Made by a program: the position numbers and the translations under genes. This document shows, in pieces, positions 23,929-30,752 of a DNA stretch of 36,629 nt. This DNA is from DASUZD01 sp036377055. GTDB taxonomy: Bacteria > Actinomycetota > Thermoleophilia > Gaiellales > Gaiellaceae. How positions within the stretch are numbered: position 1 is the first letter of the stretch; each line of letters starts with the position of its first letter. The notes under the pieces were generated by a model. The model was given only the letters and a program-made list of their open reading frames with translations. It ran no database searches and was not told the origin of the DNA. The stretch is from positions 1-36,629 of the forward strand of contig DASUZD010000116.1 of assembly GCA_036377055.1 (NCBI GenBank). The letters are read 5' to 3'.

Positions 23929-24450
23929 GTGGCCACTCCGCCTCAAGGGCTGACACTCGAGCATCACCGCGATCAGGCGACGCGTGTCGAGCCGCTCGTG
24001 AGACGCGTCGGCGTCGCGCTCCTCGTCGTGCTCTGCGCGCTCGGCCTCGCGAACTTCTTCGGGCAGCGGCCGGGCACCTCGAAGGCGTCCGCCGCTGCCG
24101 CATCCCTGTCGGTGTACGCGCCGAGCCATCTTCGCAGCGGCCTCTACTTCGAGGCGCGGTTCCACGTCACGGCTCACCGCGACCTGAAGAAGGCGACGCT
24201 CGTCCTCGACCCGGGCTGGGCCGAAGGGATCACGATCAACACGATCGAGCCCGGCCCGATCGGCGAAGCGAGCGCCGACGGCAAGCTCGTCCTCACGCTC
24301 GGCCACATCCCCGCCGGCAAGTCCTACATCCTCTTCGCCCAGCTCCAGGTGAACCCGACGAACGTCGGTCGGCGTTCGCAGAACGTCGAGCTCGACGACG
24401 GCACGACGCCGCTGCTCAGGATCAAGCGAACGGTGACCATCTTTCCCTGA
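23929..24450 (+). CDS. Membrane-anchored extracytoplasmic protein
   Basis: The 173-residue product has a basic N-terminus, one hydrophobic helix (about 28-46) and an extracytoplasmic domain of about 115 residues with beta-strand pattern (SVYAPSHLRSGLYFEARFHVTAHRDLKKATLVLDPGW...). The domain resembles an immunoglobulin-like or DUF11-like fold; no specific family is recognised. The GTG start at 23929 has a weak site. Its TGA overlaps the ATG of the DUF421 gene, showing coupling. Partners are likely the DUF421 membrane protein and perhaps the MoxR system upstream. Confidence 0.7.
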   Translation: MATPPQGLTLEHHRDQATRVEPLVRRVGVALLVVLCALGLANFFGQRPGTSKASAAAASLSVYAPSHLRSGLYFEARFHVTAHRDLKKATLVLDPGWAEGITINTIEPGPIGEASADGKLVLTLGHIPAGKSYILFAQLQVNPTNVGRRSQNVELDDGTTPLLRIKRTVTIFP

Positions 24451-24890
24451 TGGACATCGTCGCCCGCGCAACCGTCGCGTTCCTCTTCATCTTCTTCGTG
24501 ACGCGGATCGTCGGGCGCCGCGAGCTGAGCACGCTCGAGCCGTTCGACCTGATCCTGCTCGTGGTGATGGGCGACATCATCCAGCAGGGCGTGACGCAGA
24601 ACGACTTCTCCGTGACGGGCCTGCTTCTGGCAGGCTCGACGATTGCGGTCATGACCGTTCTGTTCTCGTACCTCAGCTTCCGCGTGAGCAGGCTCCGGCC
24701 GATCCTCGCCGGCGAGCCGCTGATCCTCGTCGAGGACGGAGAGCTGATCGAGCGCAACCTGACGCGACAGCGGATCACCGTCGGCGAGCTGCTTGCCGAG
24801 GCGCGGATGCAGCAGATCACGAAGCTCGACCAGATCCAGTGGGCAGTGCTCGAGACGAGCGGTCAGATCAGCTTCGTGAAGCGCTCGTGA
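24450..24890 (+). CDS. DUF421 (YetF-like) membrane protein
   Basis: The 146 residues contain three hydrophobic helices (about 3-20, 32-50, 56-75) and the conserved cytoplasmic DUF421 region (RPILAGEPLILVEDGELIERNLTRQRITVGELLAEAR, EWAVLETSG-like VLETSGQISFVKR). The VTRIVGRRELSTLEPFDLILLVVMGDIIQQGV segment is characteristic of the family. Length is shorter than Bacillus YetF (about 230) but common in actinobacteria. The function is not known. The start overlaps the preceding stop (TGATG) and the end overlaps the next start (GTGA). Confidence 0.9.
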   Translation: MDIVARATVAFLFIFFVTRIVGRRELSTLEPFDLILLVVMGDIIQQGVTQNDFSVTGLLLAGSTIAVMTVLFSYLSFRVSRLRPILAGEPLILVEDGELIERNLTRQRITVGELLAEARMQQITKLDQIQWAVLETSGQISFVKRS

Positions 24891-25819
24891 CGCTCTACCT
24901 GACCGAGGAGGACGTCGGTGCGCTGCTGACGACCGAGGACGCGCTCGAGGCCGTCGAGGGCTCGTTTCGACGGCTCGCCGCCGGCGTCGTCGAGAACCGG
25001 CCTCGCTATCGCCTCCGGCTGGACGGCGGGATCTTCGCCGTGATGTCGGCCGTCGACCTCGAGCTCGGCTACGCGGGGACGAAGACCTACGCGGCGTTCG
25101 GCTACGGCGACGTCCGGTTCGTCGTCCAGCTCTTCGAGACGCGGCGCGCGGAGCTCGCGGCGCTGATCGAGGCGAACCGGCTCGGTCAGCTGCGTACCGG
25201 CGCCGCGAGCGGCATCGCGGCGAAATACCTGGCACGGGCGGGTGCGCGCACGCTCGGCGTGATCGGCTGCGGCTGGCAGGCGGAGAGCCAGGTCGCGTCG
25301 ATCCGGGCTGCCGTCCCGACGATCGAGCGCGTGGTCGCCTACTGCCGCACGCGCGAACGGCTCGAGGACTTCTGCCGGCGCATGGAGGCGGAGCCGGCCG
25401 AGCTCCAGAGCGAGGCGGGCGAGCAGCATGTCGTCGTCACCGCGACGACCTCGGCCGACCCGGTGCTGCGCGGCGAGTGGCTCCGGCCGGGCGCGCTCGT
25501 CTGCGCGATCGGGGCGAACGACCGCGGCTCGCGGGAGCTCGACAACGTCGTGCTCGAGCGCGCGAGCTTCGTCTGCTGCGACTCACGCGAGCAGTCCCGG
25601 CTCGAGTCGGGCGATCTCGTCGAGCCGATTGAGCAGGGATTGCTGGACTGGCTCGAGGTGCACGAGCTCCAGGAGGTGGTCGCCGGGGAGGTGCCGGGGC
25701 GCTCCTCGGACGACGACGTCGTCGTCTTCAAGTCGAACGGCCTCGCGGCCTGGGACGTGGCCGCCGGAGCGGCCGCGCTTGCGCGCGCCCGGGAGCGCGG
25801 GGTCGGCCGCGAGCTCTAG
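24887..25819 (+). CDS. Ornithine cyclodeaminase / mu-crystallin family enzyme
   Basis: The family includes NAD(P)-dependent ornithine cyclodeaminases, alanine dehydrogenases and ketimine reductases. The 310 residues show the N-terminal EDAVEGSFRRLAAGVVENRPR region, the LRTGAASGIAAKYLAR motif, the nucleotide-binding GVIGCGWQAESQ (about 124-135), VTATTSADPVL and the KSNGLAAWDVAAG C-terminal motif. The substrate cannot be assigned. I use GTG 24887, which overlaps the DUF421 stop, rather than a longer open frame with no homology. It ends 4 nt into the convergent small gene. Confidence 0.88.
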   Translation: MTLYLTEEDVGALLTTEDALEAVEGSFRRLAAGVVENRPRYRLRLDGGIFAVMSAVDLELGYAGTKTYAAFGYGDVRFVVQLFETRRAELAALIEANRLGQLRTGAASGIAAKYLARAGARTLGVIGCGWQAESQVASIRAAVPTIERVVAYCRTRERLEDFCRRMEAEPAELQSEAGEQHVVVTATTSADPVLRGEWLRPGALVCAIGANDRGSRELDNVVLERASFVCCDSREQSRLESGDLVEPIEQGLLDWLEVHELQEVVAGEVPGRSSDDDVVVFKSNGLAAWDVAAGAAALARARERGVGREL

Positions 25820-26073
25820 GGAGTCGCGCGCGCCTCGCGCGCCTGCTCGATCGTCGCGTCGCCGACGGCTCGGATGATCTCGGGGCGGTCGAGCAGCCGC
25901 TCGGTTTGCTGCGGCGTCAGCCGGTTCCGGACGTACGGGTCGTCCAGGATCTCGGCGAGCGTCCGCCCGCGGTCGTGCTCGCGAACGACGTACGCAGCCA
26001 CCCGCTCCTCCTGTGACGAGCGGGCCCCGAGAAACGAGAACGGGCTGCGCAGGAGATCGGCGAGCCTGCCCAT
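25816..26073 (-). CDS. Conserved small hypothetical protein (85 aa)
   Basis: The product (MGRLADLLRSPFSFLG...) is charged and helical, with a pattern ERVAAYVVREHDRGRTLAEILDDPYVRNRLTPQQTERLLDRPEIIRAV that looks like a helix-turn-helix-like or simply helical bundle. There is no signal peptide or motif I can assign. The ATG at 26073 is preceded at 7 nt by TACAAT, a near-consensus -10 box, on a promoter shared with the divergent gene at 26098. Earlier in-frame starts would enter the divergent gene and are rejected. Its 3' end overlaps the convergent enzyme gene by 4 nt. Confidence 0.72.
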   Translation of the reverse strand: MGRLADLLRSPFSFLGARSSQEERVAAYVVREHDRGRTLAEILDDPYVRNRLTPQQTERLLDRPEIIRAVGDATIEQAREARATP

Positions 26074-26080
26074 CGCGCCG

Positions 26081-26090
26081 ATTGTATCCT
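26081..26090. promoter_or_regulatory. Overlapping divergent -10 boxes (24-bp intergenic region)
   Basis: ATTGTATCCT holds TATCCT on the plus strand (26085-26090, 7 nt before the ATG at 26098) and TACAAT on the minus strand (26081-26086, 7 nt before the ATG at 26073). Two bases are shared. No space for Shine-Dalgarno sequences remains, so both messages are probably leaderless and mutually exclusive. Confidence 0.6.
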
Positions 26091-26097
26091 CGGGTCG

Positions 26098-26442
26098 ATG
26101 AAGCGGCACTCGAAGGAGGGGCGCTTCGCAGAACGCGTCGTCTCCGGCGTCGACGACCTCGGCGTCGACGAGCGGATCGTCATCTGGATCGAGCGGAAGG
26201 CCGGCGCGGTCTGGGCGGTCGGGCGGGCCGTCAACCCGCAGCACCGCGCGTCGGACGAGCCGCGCCGCGACGATTACCTCTTCGAGGGCTACGAGCTGGA
26301 GGACGCGCTCGAGCGGGCGAACGCAGCGCTCGAGGACGATCTGCGGGTATCCGTGCAGGACGGCCGCGCCGCGGCGGCCGAGCCGTTCACGCGCGAGGAG
26401 ATCCTGAAGCCGCTAGAGCGTTGGTTCTTCGGCCGGCGCTAG
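26098..26442 (+). CDS. Conserved small hypothetical protein (114 aa)
   Basis: The product (MKRHSKEGRFAERVVSGVDDLGVDERIVIWIERKAG...) is soluble with an alpha/beta pattern and ends EEILKPLERWFFGRR. It resembles conserved uncharacterised actinobacterial proteins, but I cannot name a domain. A leaderless start is likely (TATCCT 7 nt before the ATG). The last 30 nt overlap the convergent DtxR-family gene. The divergent partner at 25816-26073 shares the promoter. Confidence 0.72.
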   Translation: MKRHSKEGRFAERVVSGVDDLGVDERIVIWIERKAGAVWAVGRAVNPQHRASDEPRRDDYLFEGYELEDALERANAALEDDLRVSVQDGRAAAAEPFTREEILKPLERWFFGRR

Positions 26443-26880
26443 GTTCTGTTTCCCCGGCCAGTTGAGGTCCGCGTCCGGAATCGGGTCGCCGTGCGGGTCG
26501 TGCGTCGGGAAGCCGAGGGCGCGGTCGATGCGCGCCTCGAGCTCCTCCGAGATCACGTGCTCGAGCCGGTCCGCCTCGTCGTGCACGTCGTCGACGTGGA
26601 CGCCGAGCGTCTCCGCGAGGTAGAGCTCGAGCAGGCGATGGTGGCGGATCACCTCGAGCGCGACGCGCTCGCCCGCGGGGGTGAGCGCGATCGCGCCGTA
26701 CGGCTGATGTTCGGCCAGCTCGAGCGCGGCGAGCTTCTTCACCATCGCGCTGGCGGACGCCGTCGAGACGCCCTGCCGGCGGGCGAGCGCCGACACCGAC
26801 GCGCCCTCGGGCTCGGCGCCGAGCTTGTAGATCTCCTTTAGGTAATCCTGGATCGCGTCGGTCAGGACCGGCCTGGACAC
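26413..26880 (-). CDS. DtxR/MntR-family metal-dependent repressor
   Basis: DtxR-family proteins bind Fe(II) or Mn(II) and repress metal-uptake genes. The 155 residues have the winged helix (ALARRQGVSTASASAMVKKLAALEL, about 30-54, with the wing ALTPAGERVA) and the metal-binding dimerisation region (HHRLLELYLAETLGV...EADRLEHVISEELEARID...HDPHGDPIP). There is no C-terminal SH3 domain, so the protein is of the short, MntR-like type, although the sequence alone does not fix the metal. The GTG start follows TAGACT by 6 nt. No obvious operator or metal transporter is in the window. Confidence 0.92.
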   Translation of the reverse strand: MSRPVLTDAIQDYLKEIYKLGAEPEGASVSALARRQGVSTASASAMVKKLAALELAEHQPYGAIALTPAGERVALEVIRHHRLLELYLAETLGVHVDDVHDEADRLEHVISEELEARIDRALGFPTHDPHGDPIPDADLNWPGKQNLAPAEEPTL

Positions 26881-26886
26881 GGTCTC

Positions 26887-26892
26887 AGTCTA
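26887..26892 (-). promoter_or_regulatory. -10 box of leaderless DtxR-family gene
   Basis: TAGACT on the minus strand, 6 nt upstream of the GTG at 26880. Confidence 0.45.
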
Positions 26893-26910
26893 CGGCGCTC
26901 GCCAGGCTGC

Positions 26911-26916
26911 TAGCCT
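26911..26916 (+). promoter_or_regulatory. -10 box of leaderless mqnD-like gene
   Basis: TAGCCT lies 9 nt upstream of the GTG at 26926; no Shine-Dalgarno is present. It faces the DtxR-gene promoter 19 nt away. Confidence 0.4.
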
Positions 26917-26925
26917 GCCGCGCTC

Positions 26926-27753
26926 GTGTTGATCCGCCTCGGCCACAGCCCAGATCCCGACGACGCGTTCATGTTCTGGGCGCTGGCGTCGGGAGAGATC
27001 GACGCCCGCGGCTTCGAGTTCGAGCACGTCCTGCGTGACATCCAGATGCTGAACGAGTGGGCGCTCGACGGGCGGCTCGAGGTGACGGCGCTCTCGCTCC
27101 ACACGTACCCGCTGGTGCAGGAGCGCTACGTCCTTCTGCCGCACGGTGCGAGCATGGGGTCCGGGTACGGGCCCGTCGTCGTGTCGCCGCAACCGCTCAC
27201 GCGCGCCGAGCTCCGCGAGACGGAGATCGCAGTGCCCGGCCGGATGACGACGGCGTTCCTCGTGCTGCGCATGTACCTCGGCGAGTTCGAGTACCGCGAG
27301 GTGCCGTTCGACGAGATCCTGGACGAGGTGAAATCGGGGCGCGCGGCCGCGGGGCTCCTGATCCACGAGGGGCAGCTCACGTACGAGGCCGAGGGGCTCG
27401 CGAAGTCGGTCGACCTCGGCGAGTGGTGGCTCCTGGAGACGGGGCTGCCGCTGCCGCTCGGCGTGAACGTCGCTCGGCGCGATCTCGGAGGCGACACGCT
27501 GCGCGAGCTCTCCGACGTCCTCCGTGAGTCGATCGCCGCCGGGCTTGCGAACCGCCGGAAGGCGATGGCCTACGCGATGCAGTACGGACGCGGGCTCGAC
27601 GACGCCCTCGCGGATCGCTTCGTCGGCATGTACGTGAACGACCTCACGTGCGACTACGGCGACGAGGGCCGCGAGGCCGTGCAGGAGCTGCTCAAGCGTG
27701 CCGAGGCGATCGGCGCCTACGAGCAGCCGGTGCGCGTCGAGTTCGTGGCCTGA
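26926..27753 (+). CDS. MqnA/MqnD-family protein (probable futalosine-pathway menaquinone synthesis)
   Basis: COG2107/MqnD proteins convert cyclic dehypoxanthine futalosine to 1,4-dihydroxy-6-naphthoate in the futalosine route to menaquinone; related proteins resemble solute-binding folds. The 275 residues begin LGHSPDPDDAFMFWAL (SPxPxD as in the family, though MqnD proper has SPCPND) and contain SLHTYPLVQERYVLLPHGASMGSGYGPVVVS and PGRMTTAFLVL. There is no signal peptide, which favours an enzyme over an exported binding protein. GTG at 26926 is the start. Alternative: an uncharacterised relative of MqnD. Other mqn genes are not in the window. Confidence 0.8.
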   Translation: MLIRLGHSPDPDDAFMFWALASGEIDARGFEFEHVLRDIQMLNEWALDGRLEVTALSLHTYPLVQERYVLLPHGASMGSGYGPVVVSPQPLTRAELRETEIAVPGRMTTAFLVLRMYLGEFEYREVPFDEILDEVKSGRAAAGLLIHEGQLTYEAEGLAKSVDLGEWWLLETGLPLPLGVNVARRDLGGDTLRELSDVLRESIAAGLANRRKAMAYAMQYGRGLDDALADRFVGMYVNDLTCDYGDEGREAVQELLKRAEAIGAYEQPVRVEFVA

Positions 27754-27769
27754 GCCGGCGCCAGGGCCA

Positions 27770-27805
27770 CTGTCTCGCCGGGACCGGTCCGTGGGCCTGA
27801 CCCCC
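27770..27805 (+). repeat. GGACCGGTCC..GGCCTGACCCC repeat, pair 2, first copy
   Basis: CTGTCTCGCCGGGACCGGTC is followed by CGTGGGCCTGACCCCC. The GCCTGA begins at 27795, exactly 105 nt before that of the second copy. It lies 17 nt after the mqnD-like stop. Confidence 0.75.
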
Positions 27806-27874
27806 AGGCGTGGCCCTTCGAGCGGAGCCGGGTTGGACACCCCACGCTCGCGAGGCGTCGTTGCGTGCGGCCTC

Positions 27875-27910
27875 CTGTCTCGCCGGGACCGGTCCGGGGG
27901 CCTGACCCCC
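27875..27910 (+). repeat. GGACCGGTCC..GGCCTGACCCC repeat, pair 2, second copy
   Basis: This copy differs from 27770-27805 at a single base (G for T in the GTGGG run). It ends 7 nt before the TACGCT box of the thiolase gene, the same relative position as the copy at 7423-7447. Confidence 0.75.
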
Positions 27911-27917
27911 GGGTGGC

Positions 27918-27923
27918 TACGCT
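27918..27923 (+). promoter_or_regulatory. -10 box of leaderless thiolase gene
   Basis: TACGCT lies 7 nt upstream of the ATG at 27931, directly after the repeat copy. Confidence 0.45.
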
Positions 27924-27930
27924 GCGCCCG

Positions 27931-29100
27931 ATGCCTCGCGCCGTCGTCCTCTCCGGTGTTCGCACGCCCGTGGGGCGCTACGGCGGCGCGCTGTCGGGCG
28001 TGCGGCCCGACGACCTTGCGGCTCTCGCGATCGCGGCGGCCGTCGAGTGGGCCGGCATTCCCGCGACCGAGATCGAGGACGTCTACTTCGGGTGCGCGAA
28101 CCAGGCCGGCGAGGACAACCGGAACGTCGCGCGGATGGCGGCGCTCCTCGCCGGGCTGCCGGAGTCGGTCGCAGGCGTCACCGTCAACCGCCTCTGCGCA
28201 TCGGGACTGACCGCGGTGACGGCCGCCTGCCACGCGGTCGCGGCGGGAGACGGCGAGCTCTTCGTCGCCGGCGGCGTCGAGTCGATGAGTCGCGCGCCAC
28301 TCGTCATGGCGAAGCCGGACACGGCTTTTCCGCGTGGCGATCAGACGGTCTACGACACGACGCTCGGCTGGCGATTTCCGAACCCGCGCATGTCCGAGAT
28401 GTTCCCGCTCGAGTCGATGGGCGAGACCGGCGAGAACGTCGCCGAACGCTGGGGCGTCTCCCGCGAGGAGCAGGACGCCTTCGCGCTTCGCTCGCAGAAG
28501 CGCTGGGCCTCCGCCCAGGAGGCGGGACGGTTCGAGGACGAGCTGATCGCCGTGGACGGCGTCGAGCGCGACGAGCACCCCCGGCCCGAGACCAGCGCCG
28601 AGAAGCTCGCGTCCTTGCGGCCGGCGTTCCGTGACGGCGGAAGCGTCACGGCCGGGAACTCGAGCGGGATCAACGACGGCGCCGCTGCTCTCGTGATCGC
28701 GTCGGAGGAGAAGGCGCGCACGCTCGGCGTGGAGCCACTGGGCGCGTTCGTGGGCAGTGCCGTCGCCGGCGTCGATCCGCGCGTGATGGGGATTGGGCCG
28801 ATCCCTGCCGTTCGAAAGCTCCTCCGGCGCGTAGGGGTGGACGTGGCCGACGTGGACCTGGTCGAGCTGAACGAGGCCTTCGCGTCGCAGGGCCTCGTCG
28901 TCATCCGCGAGCTCGGCCTGGACGAGGAGAGAGTGAACGTGAACGGCGGTGCGATCGCGCTCGGGCATCCGCTGGGGATGAGCGGCGCGCGCCTCGTCGT
29001 CTCGCTGCTGCACGAGCTCCGCCGGCGCGGCGGCCGCTACGGCCTGGCGACGCTCTGCGTCGGCGTCGGGCAAGGCCAGGCGGCGCTCTTCGAGCGTTGA
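27931..29100 (+). CDS. Thiolase (acetyl-CoA acyltransferase)
   Basis: Thiolases cleave or form 3-ketoacyl-CoA with CoA or acetyl-CoA. The 389 residues have the nucleophilic Cys about 89 (NRLCASGLTAV), GGVESMSRAP, NGGAIALGHPLGMSGAR with the catalytic His about 346, and the second Cys about 376 (LCVGVGQG). The order and spacing are complete. The ATG at 27931 is the family start; upstream codons in frame lie in the repeat and have no homology. The chain-length preference (degradative versus biosynthetic) is not decided. Its stop overlaps the TTG of the next gene (TTGA). Confidence 0.94.
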   Translation: MPRAVVLSGVRTPVGRYGGALSGVRPDDLAALAIAAAVEWAGIPATEIEDVYFGCANQAGEDNRNVARMAALLAGLPESVAGVTVNRLCASGLTAVTAACHAVAAGDGELFVAGGVESMSRAPLVMAKPDTAFPRGDQTVYDTTLGWRFPNPRMSEMFPLESMGETGENVAERWGVSREEQDAFALRSQKRWASAQEAGRFEDELIAVDGVERDEHPRPETSAEKLASLRPAFRDGGSVTAGNSSGINDGAAALVIASEEKARTLGVEPLGAFVGSAVAGVDPRVMGIGPIPAVRKLLRRVGVDVADVDLVELNEAFASQGLVVIRELGLDEERVNVNGGAIALGHPLGMSGARLVVSLLHELRRRGGRYGLATLCVGVGQGQAALFER

Positions 29101-30242
29101 CCCACGCGGAGCGCTACCTCGAGCTCGCGCTGCGCCTCGCCCGGCACGACCCGGATCTCGTCGACTTCTACTACGGCCCGCCGGAGCTCGAGCGGAGGGT
29201 CGCCGAGGAGCCGCTGCTGGAGCTGTCGCGTCTCGTGGCCGACGCCGACGAGCTTCTCGCCGAGCTCGCCGACGCCTGGCTCGCTGGCCAGGTGCGAGCG
29301 CTGGGCGCGACCGCCCGGACGCTGGCCGGCGAAGAGCTGCCCTATCCGGAGGAGGTCGCGCTCAAGTACGGGATCCGGCCGCAGTGGGTCGACGAGCGAG
29401 AGTTCGAACGCGGGCACGCGCTGCTCGACGAGGCGCTTCCCGGCTCAGGTGATCTCGCCGCACGTTTCGTTCGCCGGCTCGAGGAGGTTGCGCTGCCAGG
29501 CGAGCTCACTGGACCTGCGCTCCGCGAGGCGGTCGGAATCGTGCGGGAGCGGACCCGTGATGCGGTCGGTCTTCCCGAGGGCGAGGACGTCGAGCTCGAG
29601 GTCGTGACGGGCGAGCTTTGGCTCGGCTTCGCGCGCTACCTGGGCGGCTTCCGCACGAGGATCGGGCTGAACGCGGATCTGCCGTTCCCGGCCGACGACC
29701 TCCTGTGGTTCGCCGCGCACGAGGCCTACCCGGGGCACCACAGCCACCGCGCCTGGCAGGAGGCGGAGGTTGTGCGCGGCTCCCGCCGGCTCGAGCCGAC
29801 GCTCGGCCTCCTCCGGACGCCGGACGCGGTGATCACGGAAGGAATCGCGCAGGCTGCGCCGCCGCTCGTGCTCGACGGCGCCTACGAAGAGCTCGCGGAG
29901 CGCCTCGCGCCGCTCCGCTTCGACTACGACAGCGAGACCGGTGCACGCGTCGCGGCCGCCGACCACCTGCTCGTCCCGGTCTGGTCGAACGCGGCGATCC
30001 TGCGTCACGAGCGCGGCGCTTCGCGCGAAGAGGCGTGGCAGTACGCGGCTCAGTGGTCGCTCCTGCCTCGAGACCGCGTCGATAAGTTCTTCGCGTCGCA
30101 GGTCGAGGACCGCGGGGCACTCGGTTACGTTCACTGCTACTCGCATGGCGAGCGCCTGTGCAGCGCCTATGTCGCCGGTGACCCTGGACGCCTCCGGCGC
30201 CTCGTGACGGAGCTCGTCCTGCCGTCGGATCTCGTCGCCTAG
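29097..30242 (+). CDS. DUF885-family zinc-peptidase-like protein
   Basis: The 381-residue product has HEAYPGHH (about 208-215), the HExxPGHH variant of the zincin motif typical of DUF885, with SHRAWQEAEVV following and TEGIAQAAPPLVL downstream (the third-ligand region, TEG). No signal peptide is visible, so it may be cytoplasmic. It is shorter than typical DUF885 proteins (over 500), missing part of the N-terminal helical region. The TTG start overlaps the thiolase stop, implying coupling. Peptidase activity is expected from the motif but has rarely been demonstrated in this family. Confidence 0.85.
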   Translation: MTHAERYLELALRLARHDPDLVDFYYGPPELERRVAEEPLLELSRLVADADELLAELADAWLAGQVRALGATARTLAGEELPYPEEVALKYGIRPQWVDEREFERGHALLDEALPGSGDLAARFVRRLEEVALPGELTGPALREAVGIVRERTRDAVGLPEGEDVELEVVTGELWLGFARYLGGFRTRIGLNADLPFPADDLLWFAAHEAYPGHHSHRAWQEAEVVRGSRRLEPTLGLLRTPDAVITEGIAQAAPPLVLDGAYEELAERLAPLRFDYDSETGARVAAADHLLVPVWSNAAILRHERGASREEAWQYAAQWSLLPRDRVDKFFASQVEDRGALGYVHCYSHGERLCSAYVAGDPGRLRRLVTELVLPSDLVA

Positions 30243-30301
30243 CACGCTTCCAGGCGGCGGTCGGAGCCCGGTCAGCGTGGCGCGGAGTCGTGGAGCGCCG
30301 T

Positions 30302-30538
30302 TTAACTCAGCGGCGGCCTGATGTAGATCACGCCGTCGTGCTTGATCGGGACGAAGGGGGCGCCGATCGACAGGATCAGGCTCTCGACGTGGGCGAACAC
30401 CTCGTCGTCCCCCGCGACCACCTCGATGTCGACCTCGTCGATGGGCTTGGCTTCGAGGCCGGCTTCGCGGAGCTCCTGGAGCAGCCGGTCGCGATCCGGG
30501 ATCCGTGCCGCTTCTACGTGAATCGCATCCGAGGCCAC
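30302..30538 (-). CDS. Small hypothetical protein (78 aa)
   Basis: The product (MASDAIHVEAARIPDRDRLLQELREAGLEAKPIDEVDIEVVAGDDEVFAHVESLILSIG...) has an alpha/beta pattern without membrane segments. I recognise no family. The ORF is compact and has third-position GC like its neighbours, supporting coding. The GTG start at 30538 has neither a Shine-Dalgarno nor a TANNNT box nearby, so the start is uncertain. It lies convergent to the DUF885 gene and divergent from the aldehyde dehydrogenase gene. Confidence 0.6.
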   Translation of the reverse strand: MASDAIHVEAARIPDRDRLLQELREAGLEAKPIDEVDIEVVAGDDEVFAHVESLILSIGAPFVPIKHDGVIYIRPPLS

Positions 30539-30668
30539 GTCGCGCGCTTGCCCGGAGGGGGTGGGCCGGAAACCCCGCTCGCCGCGACTCTCGGCTGTTG
30601 CTAAGGCGCGCCCGGCCTCCTCCCCGCTGCGAGCCTAACGAGGAAAAGCGCGCGTGTCTGCGCCGACA

Positions 30669-30687
30669 GTGCGCCGAATTGGCGCAC
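30669..30687. promoter_or_regulatory. Perfect palindrome, candidate operator of the aldehyde dehydrogenase gene
   Basis: GTGCGCC-GAATT-GGCGCAC, 7-nt arms around 5 nt, lies 66 nt before the ATG at 30753 and 51 nt before its putative -10 box. The size suits a dimeric TetR- or similar-type repressor. It could also be a terminator hairpin, but no T-tract follows. The rest of 30539-30752 shows only a TATCGT box. Confidence 0.45.
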
Positions 30688-30738
30688 AGCCGCGAGGCGA
30701 GTCGCGCGCGGCCTGCGTCGCCGAAACGCCTCCCACGC

Positions 30739-30744
30739 TATCGT
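30739..30744 (+). promoter_or_regulatory. -10 box of leaderless aldehyde dehydrogenase gene
   Basis: TATCGT lies 8 nt upstream of the ATG at 30753, with no Shine-Dalgarno between. Confidence 0.45.
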
Positions 30745-30752
30745 CCGCGCCG

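Noticed and set aside
26890..29073. 727-codon open frame on the minus strand across the mqnD-like and thiolase genes
   Set aside because: Shadow frame of two well-supported genes, with biased composition and no recognisable domains.
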